This document shows positions 27,853-36,289 of a stretch of DNA of 64,000 nucleotides, piece after piece. A program made the position numbers and the translations under genes. Within the stretch, counting starts at the first letter, position 1, and each line of letters starts with the position of its first letter. The stretch is from Sphingopyxis alaskensis RB2256 (lineage in GTDB: Bacteria > Pseudomonadota > Alphaproteobacteria > Sphingomonadales > Sphingomonadaceae), in NCBI RefSeq assembly GCF_000013985.1, contig NC_008048.1, forward strand, positions 1,054,001 through 1,118,000, written 5' to 3'. The notes beneath the pieces are model-generated. The model ran no database searches and was not told where the DNA came from. It saw only the letters and a program-made list of their open reading frames with translations.

Positions 27853-28632
27853 TCAGACGGCCGGAGCTTCGGTGACGAGTTGCATCTTGCCGCTCTTCAC
27901 CTGTTCGGCGAAGACTTCGCGCATCAATTGCAGCGAGAAGAGGTGCGCGAAGATGAGGCCAAGGATGCCGTTTTGCATCAGCTTGCGCAGCACATCGCCG
28001 CGCAGCTCGCGCAGCTTGTTTTCGTCCACCATCTGGAACCCGCGATAGATATAGGGCTTGTCATTGCCTTCCTGCTGGATCGCGACTTCGCCGTCCATCA
28101 GCAGGTCAGCCTTTTTCAGCTCTTCCATGAACATGCCGGTGCGCTGGCCGGCTTCCTCGAAATTCTTGCAGAACTCGAGCACCGCCTTGACCTGGTCCGA
28201 CGGCTGGCCGTCGACGAACAGCGCGTCGCCCTCGTCGAACTTGCCAATTGCGCCCGATGTCGGATCGAAACAGAGCGACAGCTCGTCGGTGTTCGGCTGA
28301 AGCTTGGCGAGCAGGAAGGGATAGCGGCGTATATAGGCCGGGACATAGACCGGATTGATCAGCTTGCCCTGATCGTCGACGAACGTATTGATGCCTTCGT
28401 TGAGGCCCATCAGCGCGAGCGGAACGGGATTGTCGCCAGCCGAGAAGACGATCGGGAAAAAGCGGCACGCCGAAACAAACTCGTCCGAGGTCAGCGGGAC
28501 CGCGTGCTGGCCGACCAGGAACGCGGCGCTGTCGAGCGGGCGCGCGTGGAAATCGGCATGATCGACGCTCGAAAGCGGGGTGAGGTCTTTGTAGAACAGC
28601 GGCAGGTTGGCAGGTGCGGGCGCGGTGGCCAT
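27853..28632 (-). CDS. SapC family protein
   Basis: A 259-residue protein of the SapC family, opening with NLPLFYKDLTPLSS and containing the family core SAGDNPVPLALMGL. The family is named for an S-layer-associated protein of Campylobacter; in sphingomonads it usually sits beside TonB receptors or tryptophan halogenases, but here it stands alone. It has no signal peptide and is probably cytoplasmic. ATG 28632 is preferred; a longer start at 28671 is Arg-rich and weak. Confidence 0.87.
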   Translation of the reverse strand: MATAPAPANLPLFYKDLTPLSSVDHADFHARPLDSAAFLVGQHAVPLTSDEFVSACRFFPIVFSAGDNPVPLALMGLNEGINTFVDDQGKLINPVYVPAYIRRYPFLLAKLQPNTDELSLCFDPTSGAIGKFDEGDALFVDGQPSDQVKAVLEFCKNFEEAGQRTGMFMEELKKADLLMDGEVAIQQEGNDKPYIYRGFQMVDENKLRELRGDVLRKLMQNGILGLIFAHLFSLQLMREVFAEQVKSGKMQLVTEAPAV

Positions 28633-28740
28633 GGTCGAACTCCGGTAAAAGTCCCGCGGACGGGGACGCAAAAAGATAAGGCGCCTTATTGACCCGGCGC
28701 GCGCGGCGCAAGGGGGCGATGACGCGACGCGAGGGAAGCG

Positions 28741-30165
28741 TCAGCCGATCAGCTTGCCGGGATTGAAGATGCCCGCGGGGTCGAGCCCGTGCTTCACGCC
28801 GCGCAGCGCCGCCAGTCGCGCGGGGCTGTCGAGCTCGGCGAGGATGTCGCGCTTCATCTGGCCGATGCCATGTTCGGCCGAGATCGACCCGCCCAGCTCG
28901 ACGACATGGGTGTAGACGAGGCGGCTGACATCGGCGCCGTGCGCGGCGATCCATGCCGCGCCGTCGATGCCGTGCGGCGGCTGGACATGATGATGGACAT
29001 TGCCGTCGCCGAGATGGCCGAAAGAGAGGGCGCGAGCGCCGGGGAAGGCGGCCCCCAGCCGCACGGGATTGTCGGCGATGAAGGCGGGCATCAGGTCGAC
29101 GGGAACGCTGATGTCATGCTGAAGCGCCGGGCCATCGGCGCGCTCGGCTTCCGAAATCGAATCGCGCAGGCGCCAGAAATCGTCGCTCTCGCGGTCATTC
29201 TTGGCGAGTGCGACATCGCGGACCAGCCCGGCATCGAGCGCGGCGGCAAGCTGTCCTTCGAGCGCATCGCCAAGCGCCGTGTCGTCGTCGCCCGCAAGCT
29301 CAGCGAGCACATACCATGGGTGTGCGTCGGCGAGCGGCGCGCGCGTGCCGGGAATGTGGCGCAGCACCGCGTCGAGACAGGCGTGCGGGATGAGCTCGAA
29401 CCCCTCGAGCGTGCGTCCGATCGCGGCGTCGAGGCGGCGGAGCAGCGCGAGCGCCGTTTCTGGCGATTCGACGCCGATCCACGCCGTGCGCCGCGCGGTG
29501 GCCGCGCGGACGAGGTGCAGCGCCGCGGCGGTGACGACGCCGAGCGTGCCTTCGGCGCCGCAGAACAGGTGCCGGAGATCATAACCGCGATTGTCCTTCT
29601 TCAGCGGAGCGAGGCCGTCGAATATGCTGCCATCGGGCAGCACCGCCTCGATCCCCGCGACGAGCGCGCGCATCGTGCCGTGGCGCAGCACCTGTGTTCC
29701 TCCCGCGTTGGTCGAAACGAGTCCGCCGATCGTCGCCGATCCCTTGCCGCCGAGCGTCAGCGGAAAGCGCAGCCCATGTGTCAGCACGGCGTCGTGGAAG
29801 GACTGGAGGATCACGCCCGCCTCGGCGATGGCGATCCCCGCGGCGACGTCGATATGACGGACGCGGTTCATGCGGCGGAGGCTGAGCAGCAGTTGATCGC
29901 CGCTGGCATCGGGAGTCGCGCCGCCGACCATGCCGCTGTTGCCGCCCTGCGGCACCAGCGCGGCGTCCGCCTCGGCGCACAGGCGCACCACGGCGGCGAC
30001 CTCTTCGGTGCTGGCGGGCGACAGCATCGCCGCGGCGCGGCCATGATATTTGCCGCGCCAGTCGGTGAGCCATGGCGCCATCGCGTCGGCGTCGGTGCTG
30101 AATCCCTTGACGCCGAGGAGATCGGAAAGCGCCCGGAGCAGCGAGGGGGAAGGGCGGCGTGGCAT
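28741..30165 (-). CDS. FAD-linked oxidase (D-2-hydroxyacid/2-hydroxyglutarate dehydrogenase-like)
   Basis: A 474-residue flavoprotein of the VAO/GlcD group. The FAD_binding_4 domain has VPQGGNSGMVGGATPD and LTLGGKGSATIGGLVSTNAG. The C-terminal FAD-oxidase domain has FGHLGDGNVHHHVQPP and AEHGIGQMK with the metal/substrate-binding His residues. Relatives oxidise D-lactate or D-2-hydroxyglutarate. The substrate here is not decided. It is cytoplasmic or loosely membrane-bound and is transcribed alone. Confidence 0.92.
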   Translation of the reverse strand: MPRRPSPSLLRALSDLLGVKGFSTDADAMAPWLTDWRGKYHGRAAAMLSPASTEEVAAVVRLCAEADAALVPQGGNSGMVGGATPDASGDQLLLSLRRMNRVRHIDVAAGIAIAEAGVILQSFHDAVLTHGLRFPLTLGGKGSATIGGLVSTNAGGTQVLRHGTMRALVAGIEAVLPDGSIFDGLAPLKKDNRGYDLRHLFCGAEGTLGVVTAAALHLVRAATARRTAWIGVESPETALALLRRLDAAIGRTLEGFELIPHACLDAVLRHIPGTRAPLADAHPWYVLAELAGDDDTALGDALEGQLAAALDAGLVRDVALAKNDRESDDFWRLRDSISEAERADGPALQHDISVPVDLMPAFIADNPVRLGAAFPGARALSFGHLGDGNVHHHVQPPHGIDGAAWIAAHGADVSRLVYTHVVELGGSISAEHGIGQMKRDILAELDSPARLAALRGVKHGLDPAGIFNPGKLIG

Positions 30166-30347
30166 GGCGTTCGGTTCCGTTTTGCCCGTGTTCGTGGCCG
30201 ATCCGGCCGGGCGTTGCAGTTCATTGGATGTTCAATCATGGACGCTAAAGCTGCGATCGACAAATAATGTCTTTACATCCGGCGGGGATGGATGCGGGAG
30301 CGGCGAGTGAGCAGCATTATGGGTGACGATGTGCGAACGGCGGTGGC

Positions 30348-30872
30348 GTGGCGGTGCTGACGGCGGCATTCCTCTGGATCATGGTCGCCCCCGCGGCCGA
30401 TGTGGCATCGCCTGCTCCCGTTCCCGAGGCGTTGACGCCCGCCGTCGTCCCCCTGGCGCCCGACTCCCCGCTCTCCTTCTGGCAGGTGGTGATCGAACAG
30501 CAGATGATCATCCGCGTGCCTGCGCAGCGGTCGCAGCTCAACAATTTCGCCGCCCCGCCGCCGCCCCGCGTCGCCGACGTCCCCATTGTATGGAAAGAAA
30601 AAAAAGCTCCGAAATGCGTTGCCATGCGCAACATCGTCGGATTGGATGCGGTGCAGCGCGACAGCATCGACCTGATCACGCGGCAGAAACAGCGGTTGCG
30701 GGCACAGCTCAATCGCGGGTGCCGCGCGCTCGATTTTTATGCGGGCTTTTACATGCAGGGGAGCAAGGACGGAAAGCTTTGTGAAGATCGAGACGAAATC
30801 CACGCGCGCACGGGCGCGAAGTGCGAGGTTGACAAGTTTCGGCTGCTGGTTCCGGTGCGCGACGGCGATTGA
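30348..30872 (+). CDS. Exported protein of unknown function
   Basis: A 174-residue protein starting at GTG 30348; an in-frame stop lies just upstream, so no longer start is possible. The first 16 residues are hydrophobic (MAVLTAAFLWIMVAPAADVA) and look like a signal peptide. A Pro-rich stretch follows, then a compact domain with four cysteines (KCVAMR, GCRALDFY, KLCEDRDE, AKCEVDKF) that could form two disulfides in the periplasm. I do not recognise the family. It is divergent from the FAD oxidase. Confidence 0.7.
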   Translation: MAVLTAAFLWIMVAPAADVASPAPVPEALTPAVVPLAPDSPLSFWQVVIEQQMIIRVPAQRSQLNNFAAPPPPRVADVPIVWKEKKAPKCVAMRNIVGLDAVQRDSIDLITRQKQRLRAQLNRGCRALDFYAGFYMQGSKDGKLCEDRDEIHARTGAKCEVDKFRLLVPVRDGD

Positions 30873-30986
30873 GCGTCTTTTTCACCGGCATTTCTTGACT
30901 TTTCCTGCTTCTTTGCCCAATGGCCGCGGCAGCGCTTGCCTGCGTGGGCGGCTGGGCGCACCCTTATCTTCCGGACATGATGCCAC

Positions 30987-32363
30987 ATGAAATTTGCCGA
31001 CCTCGGCCTTTCCGACGAACTTTTGCGCGCGATCGACGAGTCGGGCTATAGCGAACCGACTGCAATCCAGGCGGGCGCCATCCCCTCTGTCCTGATGATG
31101 CGCGACATGATCGGCATTGCACAGACGGGAACGGGGAAAACCGCCTCCTTTGTGCTGCCGATGATCGACATATTGGCGCACGGCCGCGCCCGCGCGTTGA
31201 TGCCGCGTTCGCTGATCCTCGAGCCGACGCGCGAACTGGCGGCGCAGGTCGCCGAAAACTTCGAAAAATACGGCAAGTATCACAAGCTGTCGATGGCGCT
31301 GCTGATCGGCGGCGTGCAGATGGGCGACCAGATCAAGGCGCTCGAAAAAGGTGTCGATGTGCTGATCGCGACGCCGGGGCGGCTGATGGACCTGTTCGAG
31401 CGCGGCAAGATCTTGCTCACCGGCTGCAACCTGCTGGTGATCGACGAGGCCGACCGGATGCTCGACATGGGGTTCATTCCCGACATCGAGAATATCTGCA
31501 CCAAGCTGCCTGCCAATCGCCAGACCCTGCTGTTCTCGGCGACGATGCCGCCGCCGATCAAGAAGCTGGCCGACAAGTTCCTGTCGAACCCCAAGACGAT
31601 CGAGGTCGCGCGCCCCGCGAGCCGTAACGAGAATATCGAGCAGTTCGTGGTCAAGACGTCCGAACGCGGCAAGCGCGATACGCTGCGCGGGCTGATCGAG
31701 GCCGAGGATCTGTCGACCGCGATCGTCTTTTGCAACCGCAAGACCACCGTGCGCGAGCTGGCGAAATCGCTCCAGCGCTCCGGCTACAGGGCCGGCGAGA
31801 TCCATGGCGACATGGACCAGTCGAGCCGCATCGCCGAACTCGACCGGTTCAAGGCGGGAACGATCAACATATTGGTGGCGTCGGACGTCGCGGCGCGCGG
31901 GCTCGACGTCAAGGGCGTCAGCCATGTGTTCAACTTCGACGCGCCCTGGCATCCCGACGATTATGTCCACCGCATCGGCCGCACCGGCCGCGCGGGGGCA
32001 CAAGGGCGTGCTTTCACATTGGTGACGCCGTCGGATGACGAGGCGATCGACAATATCCAGAAGCTGACCGGTTACAATATCCCCGTCCACGGGACCGCCA
32101 CGGCCGACGCCGCCCCGGCGAAGGACGAGCCGCGCGAGGAGCGCGAACCGCGCCGCGAAAGCCGTCCGGCCCGTGGTGGACGCGGTCGTGCCAAGCCTGC
32201 CGACCCGGACGCGAAACGCGCGGACGACAAGCGCAACGAAGCTCCCAGGAAAAAGGACGCGGGCCGCAAGCCGCCGCCCGCCGCGCGGCAGGACGACGAT
32301 GGCTCCGACGACGGCTGGAATGGCCCGATGCCGGGTTTCCTGTCGGTTGGGTTCGGGAGCTGA
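30987..32363 (+). CDS. DEAD-box RNA helicase, RhlE-like
   Basis: A 458-residue ATP-dependent RNA helicase. The Q motif precedes motif I AQTGTGKT (residues 45-52), followed by PTRELAAQV, LVIDEADRMLDMGF (DEAD box), FSATMPP, and in the second domain VASDVAARGLDV and HRIGRTGRAG. The last 85 residues are low-complexity, rich in Arg, Asp, Lys and Pro, as in RhlE-type C-tails that bind RNA. Role: ribosome assembly or RNA decay, exact target unknown. Confidence 0.94.
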   Translation: MKFADLGLSDELLRAIDESGYSEPTAIQAGAIPSVLMMRDMIGIAQTGTGKTASFVLPMIDILAHGRARALMPRSLILEPTRELAAQVAENFEKYGKYHKLSMALLIGGVQMGDQIKALEKGVDVLIATPGRLMDLFERGKILLTGCNLLVIDEADRMLDMGFIPDIENICTKLPANRQTLLFSATMPPPIKKLADKFLSNPKTIEVARPASRNENIEQFVVKTSERGKRDTLRGLIEAEDLSTAIVFCNRKTTVRELAKSLQRSGYRAGEIHGDMDQSSRIAELDRFKAGTINILVASDVAARGLDVKGVSHVFNFDAPWHPDDYVHRIGRTGRAGAQGRAFTLVTPSDDEAIDNIQKLTGYNIPVHGTATADAAPAKDEPREEREPRRESRPARGGRGRAKPADPDAKRADDKRNEAPRKKDAGRKPPPAARQDDDGSDDGWNGPMPGFLSVGFGS

Positions 32364-32435
32364 GCAAAAGCTCTACTGAAGTGCTGGACCTGCCCAGAAC
32401 ACGGCTCTGGGGTTGGGGCGGCGGTCTTCCACCTT

Positions 32436-32463
32436 CGTCTTTCCCGCGAAAGCGGGAATGACG
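32436..32463. repeat. CGTC-TTCCCGC-GAAA-GCGGGAA-GACG palindrome
   Basis: A 28-bp hairpin of the dispersed CGTCAT(T/C)CC class, with one mismatch in the arms. It lies about 45 bp before the IS5-family element and 70 bp after the helicase stop. Confidence 0.75.
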
Positions 32464-32506
32464 ATGTTTTCAAGCTTGCGGAATGTTTTCTTTCCGCGCT
32501 CTCGCC

Positions 32507-33363
32507 CTAGGCTGTAGTGACAATTTAGGGATTCCCAACTGACGCGAGTTCTGATTCAACACTGGCTTTTGGAGGCTGGTGTGGAAGGCGAGGTTCTCAG
32601 GGACGATCAGTGGGAGCGGCTTCGGGAGTTTGTGCCTGGTGGCCGCAAGGGCAAGCGCGGACCGCGCAGCGATGGTCGGCGGTTTCTGGATGCTTTGCTG
32701 TGGCTGGCGCATTCGGGTGGGCGGTGGCGTGATCTGCCCGAGCGATTTGGCCCCTACCAGACTGTAAAGCGGCGCTATTATCGTTGGATCGAACAGGGGG
32801 TGATCGACCGGATATTCGCAGCCGTGTCCGATGACCCCGACATCGAATGGCTGGCGATCGACGCCACCGTAATCCGTGCCCAAGCCCAGGCCGCCGGGGC
32901 CAGGGTAAAAAGGGGGGCGTTCAAGCCCAGGCTCTGGGCCGCTCAAGAGGCGGGTTCGGGACCAAGATCCACGCTGTAGTCGATGCTCTCGGCCTGCCGG
33001 TGCGCTTCATGCTCGGCCCCGGCCAGCAGAACGATATGGCCCCGGCCTGCGACCTGATCCGCGGCCTGAAGGCCGAACACGTGCTGGCCGACCGCGCCTA
33101 CGACGCCGATAGCCTGTGCGATCTCATCACCGAACAAGGCGGCGAACCGGTCATTCCGCCCCGCCGCCACCGCAAGGTCCAGCGCAGTTACGACCGCATC
33201 GCATACAAACAGCGCTGGGGCATCGAGGGCTTCTTCGCCAAACTCAAGCAATGGCGACGCATCGCCACCCGCCATGACAAACTCGCCGCAAACTTCCTTG
33301 GCTTCATCAAACTCGCAAGCATAATGTTGTGGCTCAAATGATTAAATTGTCACTACAGCCTAG
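32507..33363. mobile_element. IS5-family insertion sequence (849 bp, CTAG duplication)
   Basis: The element spans 32511-33359 and ends in perfect 17-bp inverted repeats, GCTGTAGTGACAATTTA and its complement. It is flanked by CTAG at 32507-32510 and 33360-33363, the 4-bp YTAR-type duplication of this family. It encodes one transposase in two overlapping frames. The right CTAG is shared with the adjacent IS481-family element. Confidence 0.9.
32569..33341 (+). CDS. IS5-family transposase, two frames joined by a -1 frameshift
   Basis: Frame 1 (32569-32979) carries the N-terminal part with the first catalytic Asp (WLAIDATVIRAQ). Frame 2 (open from about 32847 to 33341) carries the second Asp (LADRAYDAD) and the Glu in KQRWGIEGFFAKLKQW. 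A -1 shift at the AAAAAGGGGGG run near 32907-32917 joins them into a full-length DDE enzyme of about 255 residues. This is the known arrangement of the IS427-type subgroup, so it is probably programmed and functional and not a mutation. The exact start (TTG 32569 or a nearby GTG) is uncertain. Confidence 0.85.
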
Positions 33364-34371
33364 ATGTTTGGTCCCAGCATGTGATGGTGTAGACTTGTCG
33401 CCGTTGCAGCGGAGGGAGCTATGGGACAGATTTTACACGGGAGCGCCAAGACCACGCACGCCATTCGAGGCGAGCTACAGCGATCGCAAGCTTCGGTCGC
33501 GAGCCTCGCGAGGAAGTACGGGATCAACGAGAAGACCGTCTTGAAGTGGCGCCATCGGCAGTCTGTGGACGACATGCCGATGGGGCCGAAGGAGCGCCGC
33601 AGCACCGTCCTCTCGCCTATGGAAGAAGCTGCCATCGTGGCGTTGCGGGTTCAGGCGCGGTTGCCGCTCGACGACGTCTACATCGCGCTAAAGGACGTGA
33701 TCCCGCAGTTGACGCGCTCGTCGCTGCATCGCTGCCTGCAACGGCATGGCATCAGCCGCCTGCCCAAAGCGGACCGCGAGAAGCCGAAGAAGTTCAAGGA
33801 TTATGAGATCGGCTACTTCCACATCGACATCGCCGAGCTACGCTATGAGGGCGGCAAGGCCTTCCTCTATGTGGCGGTGGACCGCACCTCGAAGCTGGTC
33901 TTCGCCCGCATCTATCGCAAGGCCACAAAGCTTGCCGCCGCAGCTTTCCTCAAGGTGCTGGTCAAGACCGTGCCTTACAGGATCCACACCGTGCTGACCG
34001 ACAATGGCGTCCAGTTCGTCCAGCCCCAGCGCGGCCAGAGCCGGCAATGGCTGATCCACATCTTCGAGCGGGTCTGCCTCGAAAACGGCATCGAGCATCG
34101 GCTGACCAAGCCCTACCACCCATGGACCAATGGTCAAGCCGAGCGGATGGTCCGAACCATCAAGGAAGCGACCGTCAAATCCTTCCATTATGCCTCGATC
34201 CAGGAACTGCGACGACACGTCAGCGACTGGCTGATCGCCTACAACTTCGCCAAGCAGCTCAAGGCTCTCAAGTTCAGGACACCATATGAAGCCATCGAGG
34301 AACTCTGGAAATCAAAGCCCGATGTCTTTATCGTCAAACCCAACCATCACATGCTGGGACCAAACACCTAG
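33360..34371. mobile_element. IS481-family insertion sequence (1004 bp, CTAG duplication)
   Basis: The element spans 33364-34367 with 24-bp perfect inverted repeats one base in from each end (TGTTTGGTCCCAGCATGTGA.. at 33365-33388; complement at 34343-34366). CTAG flanks both sides (33360-33363, 34368-34371), as is usual for IS481. It encodes a single transposase and abuts the IS5-family element through a shared CTAG. Confidence 0.92.
33421..34371 (+). CDS. IS481-family transposase
   Basis: A 316-residue transposase. An N-terminal helix-turn-helix (SQASVASLARKYGINEKTVLK) is followed by a retroviral-integrase-type rve domain with catalytic Asp in YFHIDIAEL, Asp in VLTDNGVQF and Glu in NGQAERMVRTIKEATV. 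The ATG follows GGAGGGAG. The TAG stop is made of bases 34369-34371, inside the flanking CTAG outside the element proper. So the stop codon is supplied by the target site. The gene appears intact. Confidence 0.93.
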   Translation: MGQILHGSAKTTHAIRGELQRSQASVASLARKYGINEKTVLKWRHRQSVDDMPMGPKERRSTVLSPMEEAAIVALRVQARLPLDDVYIALKDVIPQLTRSSLHRCLQRHGISRLPKADREKPKKFKDYEIGYFHIDIAELRYEGGKAFLYVAVDRTSKLVFARIYRKATKLAAAAFLKVLVKTVPYRIHTVLTDNGVQFVQPQRGQSRQWLIHIFERVCLENGIEHRLTKPYHPWTNGQAERMVRTIKEATVKSFHYASIQELRRHVSDWLIAYNFAKQLKALKFRTPYEAIEELWKSKPDVFIVKPNHHMLGPNT

Positions 34372-35381
34372 ACCCGCACCAGCATCTTGCCGATATTCTC
34401 ACCCGAAAAGAGGCCGAGGAAGGCCTCTGGCGCTGCTTCGATCCCCTCATGTACCGTCTCGCGGATCGTCACCGCGCCGCTTGCGATCAGGCCGCTCATG
34501 TCGGCGTAGAATTCTTCCATGCAATCGATGAACTGGTCGGTGTAGATGAAACCCTCCATGCGGATGCGCGCGGGAATGGTGCGGATGAGATATTTCATTT
34601 CCTGCGGCTTTGCGTCGTTATAGACGTCGATCATTCCGCAGATGGCGAAACGCGCAAAATCATTCGCGGTCGCAAAAGCGGCGTCGAGATGTTCGCCGCC
34701 GACATTGTCGAAATAGACGTCGATGCCGGGTTTGCCGAGGCGTTCGAGCGCGGCGGCGAGCTGGGGCAGGACCGGCGCCGCCTTGTAATCGATCGCGGCA
34801 TCGGCGCCGAGTTCGGTCACCCAGGCGCATTTTTCGGCGCCACCGGCCGAGCCGATCACGGTCATCTCGCGCGCCTTGGCGATCTGGACCACCGCCGATC
34901 CGACCGCGCCCGCGGAGGCCGAAACGAAAACGGTATCGCCGGGTTTCGCCGCAGCGACGCGCAGCAGTCCGATCCACGCGGTGCCGCCGGTGAGGCCCAT
35001 ATTGTGCAGGAAGGTCTGCGGTGGCAGCCCCGCGTCGAGCAGGGCGGTCGGCAGCTTGTTCGGCATCATGTCGAGGCCGATCACGCCGCCCTCGCGCCAG
35101 CCGCCCATGTGGAGGACGAGGTCGCCGGGGGCGAAGCCCTCCATCCGGCTTTCGAGAACTTTGCCGATCGCGCCGCCCGTCATCGGCTGGTCGAGCTGGA
35201 AACTCGCGGCATAGCTTTTGGCGTCGTTCATCCGCCCGCGCATATAGGGATCAACCGAGAGCCAGAGGTTGCGCACGCGGAGCTGATCTTTGTCGAGCGG
35301 CGTGTCGGGCAGGTCGCGGAGCGCGAAATTGTCGATCGTCGGCAGCCCCTGCGGACGACTGGTCAGATGCCAGGCTTTCAT
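34368..35381 (-). CDS. NADP-dependent oxidoreductase (zinc-free MDR family, curA/leukotriene B4 reductase type)
   Basis: A 337-residue medium-chain reductase. The N-terminal substrate domain has LWLSVDPYMRGRM, typical of the alkenal/2-alkenone reductase group. The Rossmann domain has the nucleotide motif VSASAGAVGSAVVQIAK. It lacks catalytic zinc ligands. ATG 35381 begins MKAWHLTSRP; an upstream in-frame extension to 35426 is not supported. Its stop TAG is read from the CTAG at the right edge of the IS481 element, so the insertions have not altered the protein. Confidence 0.9.
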   Translation of the reverse strand: MKAWHLTSRPQGLPTIDNFALRDLPDTPLDKDQLRVRNLWLSVDPYMRGRMNDAKSYAASFQLDQPMTGGAIGKVLESRMEGFAPGDLVLHMGGWREGGVIGLDMMPNKLPTALLDAGLPPQTFLHNMGLTGGTAWIGLLRVAAAKPGDTVFVSASAGAVGSAVVQIAKAREMTVIGSAGGAEKCAWVTELGADAAIDYKAAPVLPQLAAALERLGKPGIDVYFDNVGGEHLDAAFATANDFARFAICGMIDVYNDAKPQEMKYLIRTIPARIRMEGFIYTDQFIDCMEEFYADMSGLIASGAVTIRETVHEGIEAAPEAFLGLFSGENIGKMLVRV

Positions 35382-35482
35382 CGGAATCCCCCCCCATTCC
35401 TCGAAAAAACTTCGTGGCGACGACAAAGGTCAGAAAAGCCGTTGCCACTGCCGGGCAGTGCCGTTAAGACGCCGCCCGTCGC

Positions 35483-35558
35483 GGGGCCGTAGCTCAGATG
35501 GGAGAGCGCTGCAATCGCACTGCAGAGGTCAGGGGTTCGATTCCCCTCGGCTCCACCA
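35483..35558 (+). tRNA. tRNA-Ala (anticodon CGC)
   Basis: A 76-nt cloverleaf with acceptor stem GGGGCCG/CGGCTCC (one G-T pair), D arm GCTC..GAGC, anticodon stem CTGCA/TGCAG around loop ATCGCAC giving anticodon CGC (reads GCG), and T arm AGGGG TTCGATT CCCCT. The 3' CCA is encoded. No integrase or repeated 3' end is nearby, so it is not an occupied attachment site in this window. Confidence 0.96.
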
Positions 35559-35731
35559 GCGACCCTTTCGCGTCATTTCGAAACATCCGGTCGCTTTGTC
35601 CCGACGCAGGTTGATCGCTGCGGAGCGGCGAGGCAATTTTGAACGCGCGCATACCCGCGCTCAATTGCGTGGCAATCAGCCAGTCGACAGGAAGGTGCGG
35701 TTTGTTAAAGAAGGGGTGCCGAGGGACGTGG

Positions 35732-36289
35732 ATGCGGCGACATTCGGGAATCCGGACGTCGGGAACGGCGGTGATGCTTCTGGCGCTTGCCGCCTGCGCC
35801 GGCGGCGGTTACCGCCCGGTGGCCGACACGCCCGTACGGATCGGGCCGGCCTATACGATCCGTGGCGCCACCTATGTTCCTGCCGCCGCGCCCGACTATG
35901 ACGCGGTGGGTTATGCGAGCTGGTACGGAAGCGAGTCGGGCGACCGGACGGCGAACGGTGAGCGGTTCCGTCCCGACTGGATCACTGCCGCGCACACAAC
36001 CCTGCCGCTGCCAACCTATGTCGAGGTGACCGCGCTCGATACCGGGCGGCGGATCATCGTGCGCGTCAACGACCGCGGCCCCTTCGCGGGGCGCGGGCGG
36101 ATCATCGACCTGTCGCGCGGCGCCGCCGAGGCGCTGGGGTTGCGGGCGCAGGGTCATGCGCCGGTGCGCGTGCGCCGCGTCGAGCCGTCGGAAAAGGACC
36201 GCAAGCGGCTGCGCGAGGGCAAGGCCGCTGCGGCGCTGGCGCCCGTGCCTGCGGACGAATTGCAGCGGCTGCGCGCGCGGCTCCGTTAG
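35732..36289 (+). CDS. rlpA: RlpA-family septal ring lytic transglycosylase lipoprotein
   Basis: A 185-residue lipoprotein. GAGGGA precedes ATG 35732; the signal ends in a lipobox LAAC (Cys22). The double-psi beta-barrel is at residues about 65-150, with YASWYGSESGDRTANGE and RVNDRGPFAGRGRIIDLS, including the conserved Glu and Asp. RlpA cleaves denuded glycan strands at the septum. There is no C-terminal SPOR domain, which longer RlpA proteins use for septal targeting. The stop overlaps the converging rsmD stop. Confidence 0.9.
   Translation: MRRHSGIRTSGTAVMLLALAACAGGGYRPVADTPVRIGPAYTIRGATYVPAAAPDYDAVGYASWYGSESGDRTANGERFRPDWITAAHTTLPLPTYVEVTALDTGRRIIVRVNDRGPFAGRGRIIDLSRGAAEALGLRAQGHAPVRVRRVEPSEKDRKRLREGKAAAALAPVPADELQRLRARLR

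Noticed and set aside
32569..33341. IS5-family transposase read as a degraded pseudogene
   Set aside because: The two-frame layout with an A5G6 run and intact ends and DDE residues fits the normal frameshifting design of the subgroup.
35483..35638. tRNA-Ala as a possible integration site for a genomic island
   Set aside because: No integrase gene, no repeat of the tRNA 3' end and no change in gene style on either side.
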